Assembly (NCBI RefSeq): GCF_020731355.1
Contig: NZ_JAJFZK010000009.1
Location: forward strand, 158,032-222,031
Origin: Bacillus sp. REN16
GTDB lineage: Bacteria > Bacillota > Bacilli > Bacillales > Bacillaceae_L
Reading direction: 5' to 3'
Length of the DNA: 64,000 nt
In this document: piece by piece, positions 1-7,289 of the stretch
Numbering within the stretch: position 1 is the first letter of the stretch
Layout: each line of letters opens with the position of its first letter
Position numbers and translations under genes: made by a program
Notes under the pieces: model-generated
Seen by the model: only the letters and a program-made list of their open reading frames with translations
The model's database searches: none
Told to the model about the DNA's origin: nothing

Positions 1-2
1 TA

Positions 3-95
3 TTCGAACATCTATGTAATGAAGGTATAGAAAGCTGGACCGTTGATACATTTATTTTAATTATTTCCAATATCAAATACCCCTTAACTTTTTAA
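3..95 (+). CDS. C-terminal tail of a gene cut by the window edge
   Basis: An open frame runs in from the left edge and stops at TAA 93-95, encoding about 30 residues that end in KYPLTF. The composition (Trp, several Ile and Phe) fits the end of a real protein, but I do not recognise the family. It could also be chance. The DNA from 96 to 220 shows nothing I can identify. Confidence 0.3.
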   Translation, partial: FEHLCNEGIESWTVDTFILIISNIKYPLTF

Positions 96-220
96 TAGAT
101 AAGTAATTTCAAACCATAAATCCAATTCTAAATTTTACCAGTTAAGAGCATTTCTTGATAGTTACGAAAGTACTATTTGAGACAACTGAAAAGTTCTTTT
201 TACCTACTTCTCAAATAAGA

Positions 221-258
221 CAAAAACACCCTTCATTTCCTTCATGAAGGGTGTTTTC
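221..258 (-). terminator. Rho-independent terminator of the CoA-transferase gene
   Basis: A perfect stem (AAACACCCTTCAT pairing with ATGAAGGGTGTTT) with a small loop sits directly after the stop codon at 259. It is flanked by A/T tracts on both sides, so it could work in both directions. It closes the long minus-strand operon that begins at metQ. Confidence 0.85.
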
Positions 259-1425
259 TTATCGGATCCCGGCCCGTGACCGTTCTTCCAGTTCATTGAT
301 AATTTCTTCATTATGCTGACCAAGTAACGGTGCAGGCTTCCCCAACTGGCCAGGTGTTTCGGAGAATTTTGCTGGGAAACCCAATGTTTGAGTTTTCCCG
401 GCAATCGGATGCTCTATCTCCAGAACCATCTCTCTCGCTCTTATATGCGGGTCCTGCATTGTCTGATCGTAAGTATAGACGGGGCCTGATGGGATCCCCT
501 GTTTTTCCAATAGATCAAGCCAATATTCCGAGGTATTTTGGACTAAGATTACCTCGATTTCTTTTTCAAGTTCATCCACATGTTCCTTCCGTAGGCTATT
601 AGACGCATAGCGCGGATTCTCTAACCATTCTGGTTTAGCGACAACATGTAAGCAAAATTGCTCCCAGAGTTTCTGATTTGCAGCTCCTATTAAAATGAAC
701 CCATTCTTCGTTTGAAATCCTTGATATGGTGCAGCTGCACGGTGGGAAGTTCCATTTCTTTCAGGAATACTCCCATTCCCAAAATAAGCTGCTGCTTCCC
801 AAACCGTCCATGCTAGCCCTGAATCAACCAACGAAACATCAATATATTGTCCTTCACCACTTTTTAGTCGATGAATATAAGCCATCAAAATCGATTGAAT
901 CGCTGTTTGGGCTGCTGCTATATCATGTATCGCAATTCCTACTTTAACAGGCTTACCTTTCTTTTCACCCGTCATGGCCATAATTCCGGAAAGTCCTTGT
1001 GCCATTATATCCAAGCCGCCTTTTTTGGAATAAGGACCAGTTTGACCATAGCCGGAAATTGAAACATAAATAAGCTGTGGATTGATTTGTTTTAATGTCT
1101 CATAATCGATCCCTAGTTTTTTGGTAACCCCAGGACGATAGTTTTCCACAAACACGTCTGCCGTTTCCGCTAGCCTATAAAGAATTTCACGTTCGTCATC
1201 CTCTTTCAGATTCAAACGCATTCCTCTTTTATTTCGATTCACCATCATATACATATAACTTTCTTCATCGATAAAAGGACCCATTGCACGAGTATCGTCG
1301 CCATTTGGGTACTTCTCAACCTTAATCACATCTGCACCCATATCACCGAGCACCATTGTACAGTAGGGACCTGCTAAAATTTGTGAAAGGTCTAGAATCT
1401 TCATTCCTTCTAACGCTTTTTTCAT
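259..1425 (-). CDS. CaiB/BaiF (class III) CoA transferase
   Basis: The 388-residue protein is a full-length family III CoA transferase, which moves CoA between acyl groups through an aspartyl-CoA intermediate. The N-terminal motif LDLSQILAGPYCTMVLGDMG, the YGQTGPYS loop and the likely catalytic Asp168 (in GIAIHDIAA) are visible. The start is the ATG at 1425, preceded by GGGGAGG; an upstream extension of the frame runs only through repeat DNA. It is the last gene of the minus-strand series after a crotonase and a 2-hydroxyacid oxidase, separated from the oxidase by a hairpin-rich repeat. The acyl substrate cannot be told from sequence; formyl, oxalyl, succinyl or branched acyl groups are all used in this family. 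Confidence 0.9.
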   Translation of the reverse strand: MKKALEGMKILDLSQILAGPYCTMVLGDMGADVIKVEKYPNGDDTRAMGPFIDEESYMYMMVNRNKRGMRLNLKEDDEREILYRLAETADVFVENYRPGVTKKLGIDYETLKQINPQLIYVSISGYGQTGPYSKKGGLDIMAQGLSGIMAMTGEKKGKPVKVGIAIHDIAAAQTAIQSILMAYIHRLKSGEGQYIDVSLVDSGLAWTVWEAAAYFGNGSIPERNGTSHRAAAPYQGFQTKNGFILIGAANQKLWEQFCLHVVAKPEWLENPRYASNSLRKEHVDELEKEIEVILVQNTSEYWLDLLEKQGIPSGPVYTYDQTMQDPHIRAREMVLEIEHPIAGKTQTLGFPAKFSETPGQLGKPAPLLGQHNEEIINELEERSRAGIR

Positions 1426-1442
1426 TGTGGCAACCTCCCCAT

Positions 1443-1577
1443 TATATAGTATCAAATGCGCCTTAGCGTATTTGCGCCCAGATTTTTTCGAGCGTGCTCG
1501 AAAAGTTTCCTCTGAAAATCTGTGGCATCCGCCGGAGGCGTTAACTTTATTCAGTCTTATGCTGAATAAAGTTAACA
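1443..1577. repeat. Hairpin-rich intergenic repeat element
   Basis: This segment holds a perfect 15-bp inverted repeat (GTTAACTTTATTCAG at 1540-1554 with its complement at 1562-1576) and a second hairpin, TTTCGAGC/GCTCGAAA, near 1487-1505. It sits between the oxidase and the CoA transferase and encodes the last residues of the oxidase. Such compact, structured, non-coding segments are typical of dispersed Bacillus intergenic repeats, but copy number cannot be judged from this window. Confidence 0.6.
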
Positions 1578-2707
1578 AGTCGGATTCCGGAAAGTTCCCC
1601 TACATTTGTGGCACCAGCTAATGCAATCGAAACCTTTGTGTCTTGAATGAAATTTCCAATTACCTTTTCTACACCTGACTGTCCTGAGACTGCAAGGCCA
1701 TATACAAATGGTCTACCAATAAAGACCGCATCCGCTCCTAAAGCAAGTGCCTTCACAATATCAGAACCACGGCGGATTCCACTATCAAATAAGACGGGAA
1801 CCTCACCTTTTACCTCTTCTACAATCAATGGCAATGCATCAATGGCTGAGATCACGCCATCAAGCTGTCTGCCTCCATGATTAGAAACAATAACACCATC
1901 AATTCCATTATCCACTGCTAATCTAGCGTCTTCCGGACTTAATATTCCTTTTAAAAGGATTGGCAATGAGGTTCTTTCCTTTAACTCCGCCACATGATTC
2001 CAATTAAGCGTTGGGTGGTGGATATTATCCAAGATCCCTTGAACAATCGATTCATGATCCTGACTTTCAAGTGATGCTAAGAAAACTGGATCCTGCTCAT
2101 AATTCGCTTTCCCTACCCCAAGTTTTAATGGTGAAAAGCGATTCCGCATATCTTCTTCTCTCCAGCCCATCATGACAGTATCTACGGTTAAAACTATGGC
2201 TTCGTAACCCGCTTCCTCCGCACGTTTTACCATATTAAAAGAAACATCTTTGTTATTAGACCAATAAAGCTGAAACCATTTTGGACTATTACCAGATACC
2301 TCTGCCACTTCCTCAATCGAATAGCTTGATACCGTACTTTGAACAAAGGGAATCTTATAAGCAGCGGCTGCCCTTGAAACAGCTAAGTCTGCCTCTTCAT
2401 GTGCCAGCTTTAGCATTCCAACCGGAGCGAGTAAAAATGGATAAGGATAGGTTTTTCCAAATAAATTGATACTTGTGTCAATATTTGATACATCACGTAA
2501 AACTCTCGGCACAATGGAATACTTCGAAAATGATTCTTGGTTTTTCCGTAATGTTTCCTCACCACCAGCACCTGAACGTACGTATCCAAAGCCCCCAACA
2601 GACATTTTCGCTTTAGCTTCCTGCTCCAGCTCCTCATAAGAAATCGGAAAGTATTCTTCCTTTACGATATTTTCAATGTAAGCATCTTTTACCTTTGATG
2701 TACTCAT
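1547..2707 (-). CDS. FMN-dependent 2-hydroxyacid oxidase (lactate oxidase/monooxygenase family)
   Basis: The 386-residue protein belongs to the FMN (S)-2-hydroxyacid oxidase family, which oxidises 2-hydroxyacids such as L-lactate to 2-oxoacids or, in lactate 2-monooxygenase, to the decarboxylated acid. The active-site segment VSNHGGRQLDG gives the catalytic His277 and substrate-binding Arg280. Lys253 (LLKGI) and the phosphate-binding stretch DSGIRRGSDI are also present. The start is the ATG at 2707 behind AGGAAAG. It lies 21 bp after the crotonase stop. The last eight or so residues (NFIQHKTE) are encoded by the inserted hairpin repeat, so the original C-terminus was probably replaced. The exact substrate is unknown. 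Confidence 0.88.
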   Translation of the reverse strand: MSTSKVKDAYIENIVKEEYFPISYEELEQEAKAKMSVGGFGYVRSGAGGEETLRKNQESFSKYSIVPRVLRDVSNIDTSINLFGKTYPYPFLLAPVGMLKLAHEEADLAVSRAAAAYKIPFVQSTVSSYSIEEVAEVSGNSPKWFQLYWSNNKDVSFNMVKRAEEAGYEAIVLTVDTVMMGWREEDMRNRFSPLKLGVGKANYEQDPVFLASLESQDHESIVQGILDNIHHPTLNWNHVAELKERTSLPILLKGILSPEDARLAVDNGIDGVIVSNHGGRQLDGVISAIDALPLIVEEVKGEVPVLFDSGIRRGSDIVKALALGADAVFIGRPFVYGLAVSGQSGVEKVIGNFIQDTKVSIALAGATNVGELSGIRLVNFIQHKTE

Positions 2708-2728
2708 TCGTACAAGCCTTCTTTCCTA

Positions 2729-3508
2729 TTAATTAAAATTAGGTTTTCTTTTTTCTAAAAAGGCATTAATGCCTTCGATGTAATCTTCCGAATGGAAGGA
2801 TTCTAAAATTAAATTAGAAAGTTCTTCGTCTTCTTCATTAGCGCCATCCAAGATTGCCCGTATGACTTGCTTCATCCCATTGTTTGCAACCGAAGACCTT
2901 GAAGAGATTAGGGATGCAAATGCAGTCGCTTCGTCAAGCACCGTTTCTCCTGAATAAATATAATGAACCAAACCAATTTCTTGTGATTCCTTCGCACTGA
3001 TTAATTTACTTGTAAAAAGGAGCTCCTTTGCCTTTGCCGGTCCAATGATATCCACAAGCCGTTTTGTGCTCGCTAAGTTATAGACAATCCCAACCCTTGA
3101 AGCTGTAATGCCTAACCGGCTGTCTTCTGAAGCAAAACGAAAATCACAGGCATTTGCTAATTCGAGGCCCCCACCGATTGCAAATGATCGTATAACAGCA
3201 ATCGTCGGCTTTTTAAAACGGGTAAGTTTATCAATTCCCTCAAGTGCTTTGTCATTATAATGTTTTGCCTTTTCAACAGAAAAACGATTGTCCATAAATT
3301 CACTAATATCCGCACCTGATGCAAAAGCAGATTCATCGACACCACGTACAAGTAAGACCTTAATGCTAGGGTCGTTTTCGATTTCTTCCAGAATAGTGGT
3401 TAATCTTTCAAACATCGCTAATGTAAATGCATTTCTCTTCTCAGGACGGTTAATGATTAATGTAGCAATTGGACCATCCTGTTCAATATATAATTCATTT
3501 GACACCAT
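2729..3508 (-). CDS. Enoyl-CoA hydratase/isomerase (crotonase) family protein
   Basis: The 259-residue protein has the crotonase fold: the oxyanion-hole segments FASGADI (about residues 62-68) and AIGGGLELA (about 110-118), with one acidic residue, Glu116, at the first catalytic position. The second glutamate of classical hydratases is not obvious; the corresponding stretch reads LGITASRVGI. A standard beta-oxidation hydratase is therefore not assured, and a decarboxylase, hydrolase or methylthioacryloyl-CoA hydratase-like role is possible. It begins only 11 bp after the metI stop, which strongly suggests co-transcription with the methionine transporter. Confidence 0.85.
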   Translation of the reverse strand: MVSNELYIEQDGPIATLIINRPEKRNAFTLAMFERLTTILEEIENDPSIKVLLVRGVDESAFASGADISEFMDNRFSVEKAKHYNDKALEGIDKLTRFKKPTIAVIRSFAIGGGLELANACDFRFASEDSRLGITASRVGIVYNLASTKRLVDIIGPAKAKELLFTSKLISAKESQEIGLVHYIYSGETVLDEATAFASLISSRSSVANNGMKQVIRAILDGANEEDEELSNLILESFHSEDYIEGINAFLEKRKPNFN

Positions 3509-3519
3509 ACCTCACCCCT

Positions 3520-4188
3520 TTAATCCTTTTTCAAGTTTGCTGCTAATTTATTTCCGATTGTCTGGATACATTGGACAAGGACAATTAGGATAAAGACAGT
3601 CGCATACATCACATCTACTTCATAGCGTAAGTGACCGAATCGATAGGCAATATCGCCAAGGCCTCCTGCTCCAACAAGTCCTGCCATAGCAGTAGCACCT
3701 ATTAAACTCACCGTTGCAATTGTAAGTCCAAGAATGATAGATGGTCTTGCCTCACGCAGCATGACATTCCAAATGATTTTTCTTGTTTTAATCCCCATTG
3801 CTTGGTAGGCTTCAACCACACCTGCATCAACCTCTAATAACGCAGACTCCATCAACCTTGAAATATATGGTGCTGTGTAAATAACTAATGGCACAATAAC
3901 CCCTTTTACCCCAATTGTTGTTCCGACAACAAGCTTTGTAAATGGGAGAATAAAGAATAATAGAATGATAAATGGGACTGAACGGATAATATTGATAAGT
4001 AAATTCAGAGCCTCATAGACCCATTTATTTTCAAGGGACTGTCCAGGGCGGGTTAATACGAGGAAAATTCCGAGTGGGATTCCAATAATAACTGAAAACA
4101 ACAAAGAGATTCCAACCATTTGGAAGGTTTCTACTACTGCTTTTCCAATCACAGGTAACCATTGTGTAAATTCTGTAAACCGATCCAT
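3520..4188 (-). CDS. metI: Methionine ABC transporter permease MetI
   Basis: The 222-residue membrane protein has the expected hydrophobic segments and the EAA loop of importer permeases (EAYQAMGIKTRKIIWNVMLR, about residues 125-144), which contacts the ATPase. Together with MetN and MetQ it forms the D-/L-methionine uptake system. The stop of metN is 3 bp upstream, and the crotonase gene follows 11 bp downstream. The length is typical of the family. Confidence 0.95.
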   Translation of the reverse strand: MDRFTEFTQWLPVIGKAVVETFQMVGISLLFSVIIGIPLGIFLVLTRPGQSLENKWVYEALNLLINIIRSVPFIILLFFILPFTKLVVGTTIGVKGVIVPLVIYTAPYISRLMESALLEVDAGVVEAYQAMGIKTRKIIWNVMLREARPSIILGLTIATVSLIGATAMAGLVGAGGLGDIAYRFGHLRYEVDVMYATVFILIVLVQCIQTIGNKLAANLKKD

Positions 4189-4191
4189 GTT

Positions 4192-5205
4192 TTATCCCTC
4201 CAGATTTTCGACCCCTACTCCATTTTCTCTTAAAAATTGAATAGAAGCGTCAATTTCAGTTTGATCTCCCGTTAAATGAATGACGAGATTTCCTACAATT
4301 CCGTTTTTTAACTCAATAATATTAGCCGTTAAAATGTTCGGCTTCACATTAAATTGTTGACTAACCTGAGCTAATAAAGGCTGTCCTGTTGACTCTCCGA
4401 TAAATGTAAGTCTTGTTACAGCACCTGAAACCTTTAATTGTTTGATGAGTGAATCCGATAGCTTTCGTTGAGCAATTGTATTTAAAAACTTCTTCGTTGT
4501 TTCATGTTTTGGCTTAGTGAATAACTCAATCGCCGTGTCCTTTTCAATAACTTGACCATTTTCCATAACATACACATAGTCACAAATCTTTTGAATCACA
4601 TGCATTTCATGCGTAATCAGTAAGATCGTAATTCCAAGTTCTTTATTAATTTTTAAAAGCAGTTCAAGAATCGAATCGGTTGTTTCAGGGTCTAACGCAC
4701 TTGTTGCTTCATCGCTAAGTAAAACTTCTGGTTCCTGCGAAAGAGCTCTAGCTATGGCTACACGCTGCTTCTGACCACCAGATAACTGGCCAGGAAATGA
4801 GTTCGACTTATCAGATAGCCCAACGATTTCCAAGTATTTTTTAACACGCTTTTTCACTTCATCTTTTGAAACACCTTGTAATTTCAAGGGAATCGCAATA
4901 TTGTCATGTACCGTCGCGGTTTTTAATAAATTAAAGCCTTGAAAAATCATCCCGATTTTCTGTCTTGTTTCACGAAGCTGCTCTGTTGAATGTGAAGTAA
5001 TTTCCTTGCCGTTAATATACACTTTCCCGCTTGTTGGTCTTTCAAGAAGATTTACACATCGAATCAATGTACTTTTTCCTGCTCCACTATACCCTATTAC
5101 ACCATGGATGCCGCCTTTTTCTACATGGAGACTCACATTTTTAACGGCTTCAACCTTGCCCTTATTTGTTTTAAATTCCTTTGAAATATTTTCTAATACT
5201 ATCAT
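4192..5205 (-). CDS. metN: Methionine ABC transporter ATP-binding protein MetN
   Basis: The 337-residue ATPase shows Walker A (GYSGAGKST), the signature LSGGQKQRVAIARAL and Walker B followed by SALD. A C-terminal NIL domain (about residues 260-337) senses methionine and inhibits transport in this family. I chose the ATG at 5205, preceded by GAGGGGAAG. An ATG 42 bp upstream lies inside the intercistronic hairpin and has no ribosome binding site. It is the second gene of the metQ-metN-metI order. Confidence 0.95.
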   Translation of the reverse strand: MIVLENISKEFKTNKGKVEAVKNVSLHVEKGGIHGVIGYSGAGKSTLIRCVNLLERPTSGKVYINGKEITSHSTEQLRETRQKIGMIFQGFNLLKTATVHDNIAIPLKLQGVSKDEVKKRVKKYLEIVGLSDKSNSFPGQLSGGQKQRVAIARALSQEPEVLLSDEATSALDPETTDSILELLLKINKELGITILLITHEMHVIQKICDYVYVMENGQVIEKDTAIELFTKPKHETTKKFLNTIAQRKLSDSLIKQLKVSGAVTRLTFIGESTGQPLLAQVSQQFNVKPNILTANIIELKNGIVGNLVIHLTGDQTEIDASIQFLRENGVGVENLEG

Positions 5206-5230
5206 GGTGTCACTTCCCCTCTTTAATAGG

Positions 5231-5266
5231 TTCTGAACCATATGCATGTTGACATATGGTTCAGAA
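5231..5266 (-). other. Intercistronic hairpin between metQ and metN
   Basis: A perfect 14-bp inverted repeat (TTCTGAACCATATG and its complement, 8-nt loop) lies between the metQ stop and the metN start. No U-run follows on the transcribed strand, so it is not a normal terminator. It may stabilise the metQ 3' end, giving more binding protein than ATPase, as seen in other ABC operons; that role is inferred. Confidence 0.6.
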
Positions 5267-5279
5267 ATTTTAATTGCTA

Positions 5280-6104
5280 TTATTCATCCCAGCTTGGGAT
5301 AACTGCTCCACCGAACTCTTCCTCAATAAACGCCTTAACTTCTTCTGACTGATATGCTTTTCTTAGTTTTTCAAGGACAGCATCGTCTTTGTTTTCTTCT
5401 CTTACAACAAGGAAATTGACGTATGGAGAGTCACTTGATTCTAATGCAATGGAATCTTCCCGTGGCTTTAAGCCAGCTTCGATTGCGAAGTTTGTATTGA
5501 TAGCTGCCGCATCCAATTCACTTAACTGCTTAGGTATTTGTGCCGCATCCAATTCGATAAACTCAATTTCTTTTGGGTTTTCTGCCAGATCGTAAATTGA
5601 TGCGGTTTCCTTAGCATCTTCCTTAATTTTGATTAATCCAGCTTTTTCAAACACGAATAATGCTCGTGATCCATTTGTTGGATCATTTGGAAGTCCAACC
5701 TTTGCACCCTTTGGTAGGTCATCTAGACTTTCATATTTGTCTGAATATACACCCATTGGATTTAAAATCGTTTTCCCGACAGTCACTAAGTTTGTATCAT
5801 GGTCAGCATTAAACTTTTCTAAAAATGGTAAGTGCTGATAACTGTTCACATCTATTTCTCCCTCAGCTAACGCCGTGTTTGGCATTACATAGTCGGAGAA
5901 TACCTTTAATTCGAGTTCTAAACCATCTTTTGCTGCTACTTCTTTCGCTTTTTCCACAATTTGCTCGTGAGGTCCGGAAGTTACTCCAATTACTAGTTTC
6001 TTACTATCTAACTCCTCATGTTCACTTGATGACTTACTGCTTCCGCATGCCGCTAATACCCCAATCAATAATAATAAAGAAAATAAGATTGCTAGTTTTT
6101 TCAT
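5280..6104 (-). CDS. metQ: Methionine-binding lipoprotein MetQ
   Basis: The 274-residue protein starts with a lipoprotein signal peptide (MKKLAILFSLLLLIGVLAAC). The lipobox Cys is at residue 20, so it is anchored outside the membrane and delivers methionine to MetI-MetN. The rest matches the NlpA/MetQ family, with TSGPHEQIVEKAKEVA near the N-terminus. The start is the ATG at 6104 with AAGGAGGA seven bases upstream; upstream in-frame starts fall in the riboswitch leader. It is the first gene of the operon and follows a SAM riboswitch and terminator. Confidence 0.96.
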   Translation of the reverse strand: MKKLAILFSLLLLIGVLAACGSSKSSSEHEELDSKKLVIGVTSGPHEQIVEKAKEVAAKDGLELELKVFSDYVMPNTALAEGEIDVNSYQHLPFLEKFNADHDTNLVTVGKTILNPMGVYSDKYESLDDLPKGAKVGLPNDPTNGSRALFVFEKAGLIKIKEDAKETASIYDLAENPKEIEFIELDAAQIPKQLSELDAAAINTNFAIEAGLKPREDSIALESSDSPYVNFLVVREENKDDAVLEKLRKAYQSEEVKAFIEEEFGGAVIPSWDE

Positions 6105-6155
6105 TTTGTTTTCCTCCTTAGTTAGTAAAAATGATTTGAAAATCCTTATCATAGA

Positions 6156-6190
6156 AACGAAAAGCCTCTCTTTCAAAAGAAAGAGAGGCG
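6156..6190 (-). terminator. Riboswitch expression-platform terminator
   Basis: An 11-bp perfect stem (GCCTCTCTTTC with its complement, AAAA loop, 6164-6189) followed by TTTTCGTTT on the minus strand lies between the SAM aptamer and metQ. When SAM is bound, this hairpin should form and stop transcription before metQ. Confidence 0.9.
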
Positions 6191-6218
6191 ATTTTACACA
6201 TCATAAAAATGAGTCGTC

Positions 6219-6332
6219 CCCCCTTATCTTTCAAAACATAAATGTTTTGCTGGAATTAGCACCTTTTCATGTCGATACATGAACGGTTGCCGAGCTTCAT
6301 CGGGCCAGTCCCTCCGCTACTCTAGATAAAGG
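6219..6332 (-). ncRNA. SAM-I (S-box) riboswitch aptamer
   Basis: Read on the minus strand, the segment carries the S-box signature elements in order: GAGGGACTGGCCC, GAAGCTCGGCAACC and GGTGCTAATTCCAGCAAA, closed by a P1 helix (CCTTTATCT with AGATAAGG). This family turns off methionine and SAM supply genes when SAM is plentiful. It therefore controls metQNI and, by read-through, probably the three acyl-CoA/hydroxyacid genes downstream. Confidence 0.96.
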
Positions 6333-6369
6333 AAATTCAAATATAAAATTTTTTTACTTATGATTTAAA

Positions 6370-6398
6370 AATTTACAGGATAATGTTATTATTGTCAA
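6370..6398 (-). promoter_or_regulatory. Promoter of the metQ operon
   Basis: On the minus strand there is TTGACA (6393-6398), a 17-bp spacer and TAAATT (6370-6375), placed just upstream of the S-box aptamer as expected for a sigma-A promoter of a riboswitch-led transcript. Confidence 0.75.
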
Positions 6399-6470
6399 TA
6401 ACTTTTTGAAACTTTTAAATAATTATACTAGGATGATATCTTTCGAACTGAATAAGGAGGCTGTAAATTA

Positions 6471-6980
6471 ATGAATAGTTCTATTAGGGTCAATTACGCA
6501 ACCGGACACACAGGAAAAGTTATTGCTGCTAGATTGTTACCAGGAACAGATTTAATAACGGGAATCGAGGAACTTTGTAAGGAAGCTGGGATTACATACG
6601 CTTCAGTGGCAAATTGTTTTGGAAGCTTTCAAAAGGCTGCTTATTTTTATCTAGTTCCCAAGCCAGAAAGTAATGTTGGTGCAGGTTACGGGGATTTGAC
6701 TGTTTTAAATGGACCCATTGAATTTTTAAATGGTACAGGGGTAGTATGCCAACGGGATGGAGATTTCGAGACCCATTTACACGGAACTTTTTGTGACAAA
6801 GAAGGAAAAGTATATGGTGGCCACATCGTCAAAGGTCAAAATCCAGTCATCACCGTCGATCTAATCCTATCTGAAATAGTAGGTGTTGAACTATTTCGTA
6901 AATTTGACGAAGAAACAGGAGCCAACCAATTATATCCAGTAACAGCCGGAAAATCATTCCCTTTTACTATATCAAAATAG
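6471..6980 (+). CDS. PPC/DUF296 domain protein (PD1-like DNA-binding family)
   Basis: The 169-residue protein is a single PPC (DUF296) domain of the kind annotated as 'DNA-binding protein with PD1-like motif'. The histidine cluster ETHLHGTFCDKEGKVYGGHI (about residues 102-121) is the conserved putative metal site, and the GSF motif near residue 50 is typical. AAGGAGG precedes the ATG. Bacterial stand-alone members have no settled function. It is divergent from the metQ operon and followed by the serA riboswitch, with no obvious operon partner. Confidence 0.8.
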   Translation: MNSSIRVNYATGHTGKVIAARLLPGTDLITGIEELCKEAGITYASVANCFGSFQKAAYFYLVPKPESNVGAGYGDLTVLNGPIEFLNGTGVVCQRDGDFETHLHGTFCDKEGKVYGGHIVKGQNPVITVDLILSEIVGVELFRKFDEETGANQLYPVTAGKSFPFTISK

Positions 6981-7075
6981 GATCATAGGGACAGGTTCAT
7001 TATTCCAAAATTTAAACTAATTTAAACTTGAAATTTATCGGAAAACTTGGTATCATACTTACAAATCAAAAAGGC

Positions 7076-7145
7076 TGTATGTGACTGGCGCACGCGGATA
7101 ACCGCGAGGGAGCATATAGTGTCGGAGCCGTTCGCCTGGGCAAGA
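7076..7145 (+). ncRNA. ZTP (pfl) riboswitch aptamer
   Basis: The leader contains the two conserved halves of the ZMP/ZTP riboswitch: GTGACTGGCG (7081-7090) with ACCGCGAGGGAGCAT, and GCCGTTCGCCTGGGCA (7127-7142). The 3' half runs into a terminator stem. ZTP riboswitches sense the purine intermediate ZMP/ZTP, which builds up when 10-formyl-tetrahydrofolate is short, and switch on one-carbon genes. Here the gene controlled is a phosphoglycerate dehydrogenase, which supplies serine as a one-carbon donor. Confidence 0.88.
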
Positions 7146-7178
7146 GGTAAGGGAAAGTCCCTTGCCTCTTTCTGTTTA
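7142..7178 (+). terminator. Terminator of the ZTP riboswitch
   Basis: The stem AAGAGGTAAGGGA (7142-7154) pairs with TCCCTTGCCTCTT (7158-7170), with one mismatch, and is followed by a T-rich tract. It begins inside the last conserved aptamer bases, so ligand binding and terminator folding compete. This is the usual design of a transcriptional ON switch. Confidence 0.85.
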
Positions 7179-7289
7179 TATTTTGGGTAAAGATAAACTT
7201 CCAAAACCCTAACAGATCCAGACCTCATAAATTCGTATATTGTATGTTTTATATAATTAATATCTATGATTAGGAAAGAGGTAGACGAG

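Noticed and set aside
1426-1578. A longer N-terminus for the CoA transferase (51 extra residues)
   Set aside because: The extension is encoded by the hairpin repeat, and the ATG at 1425 has a GGGGAGG site and the conserved family start.
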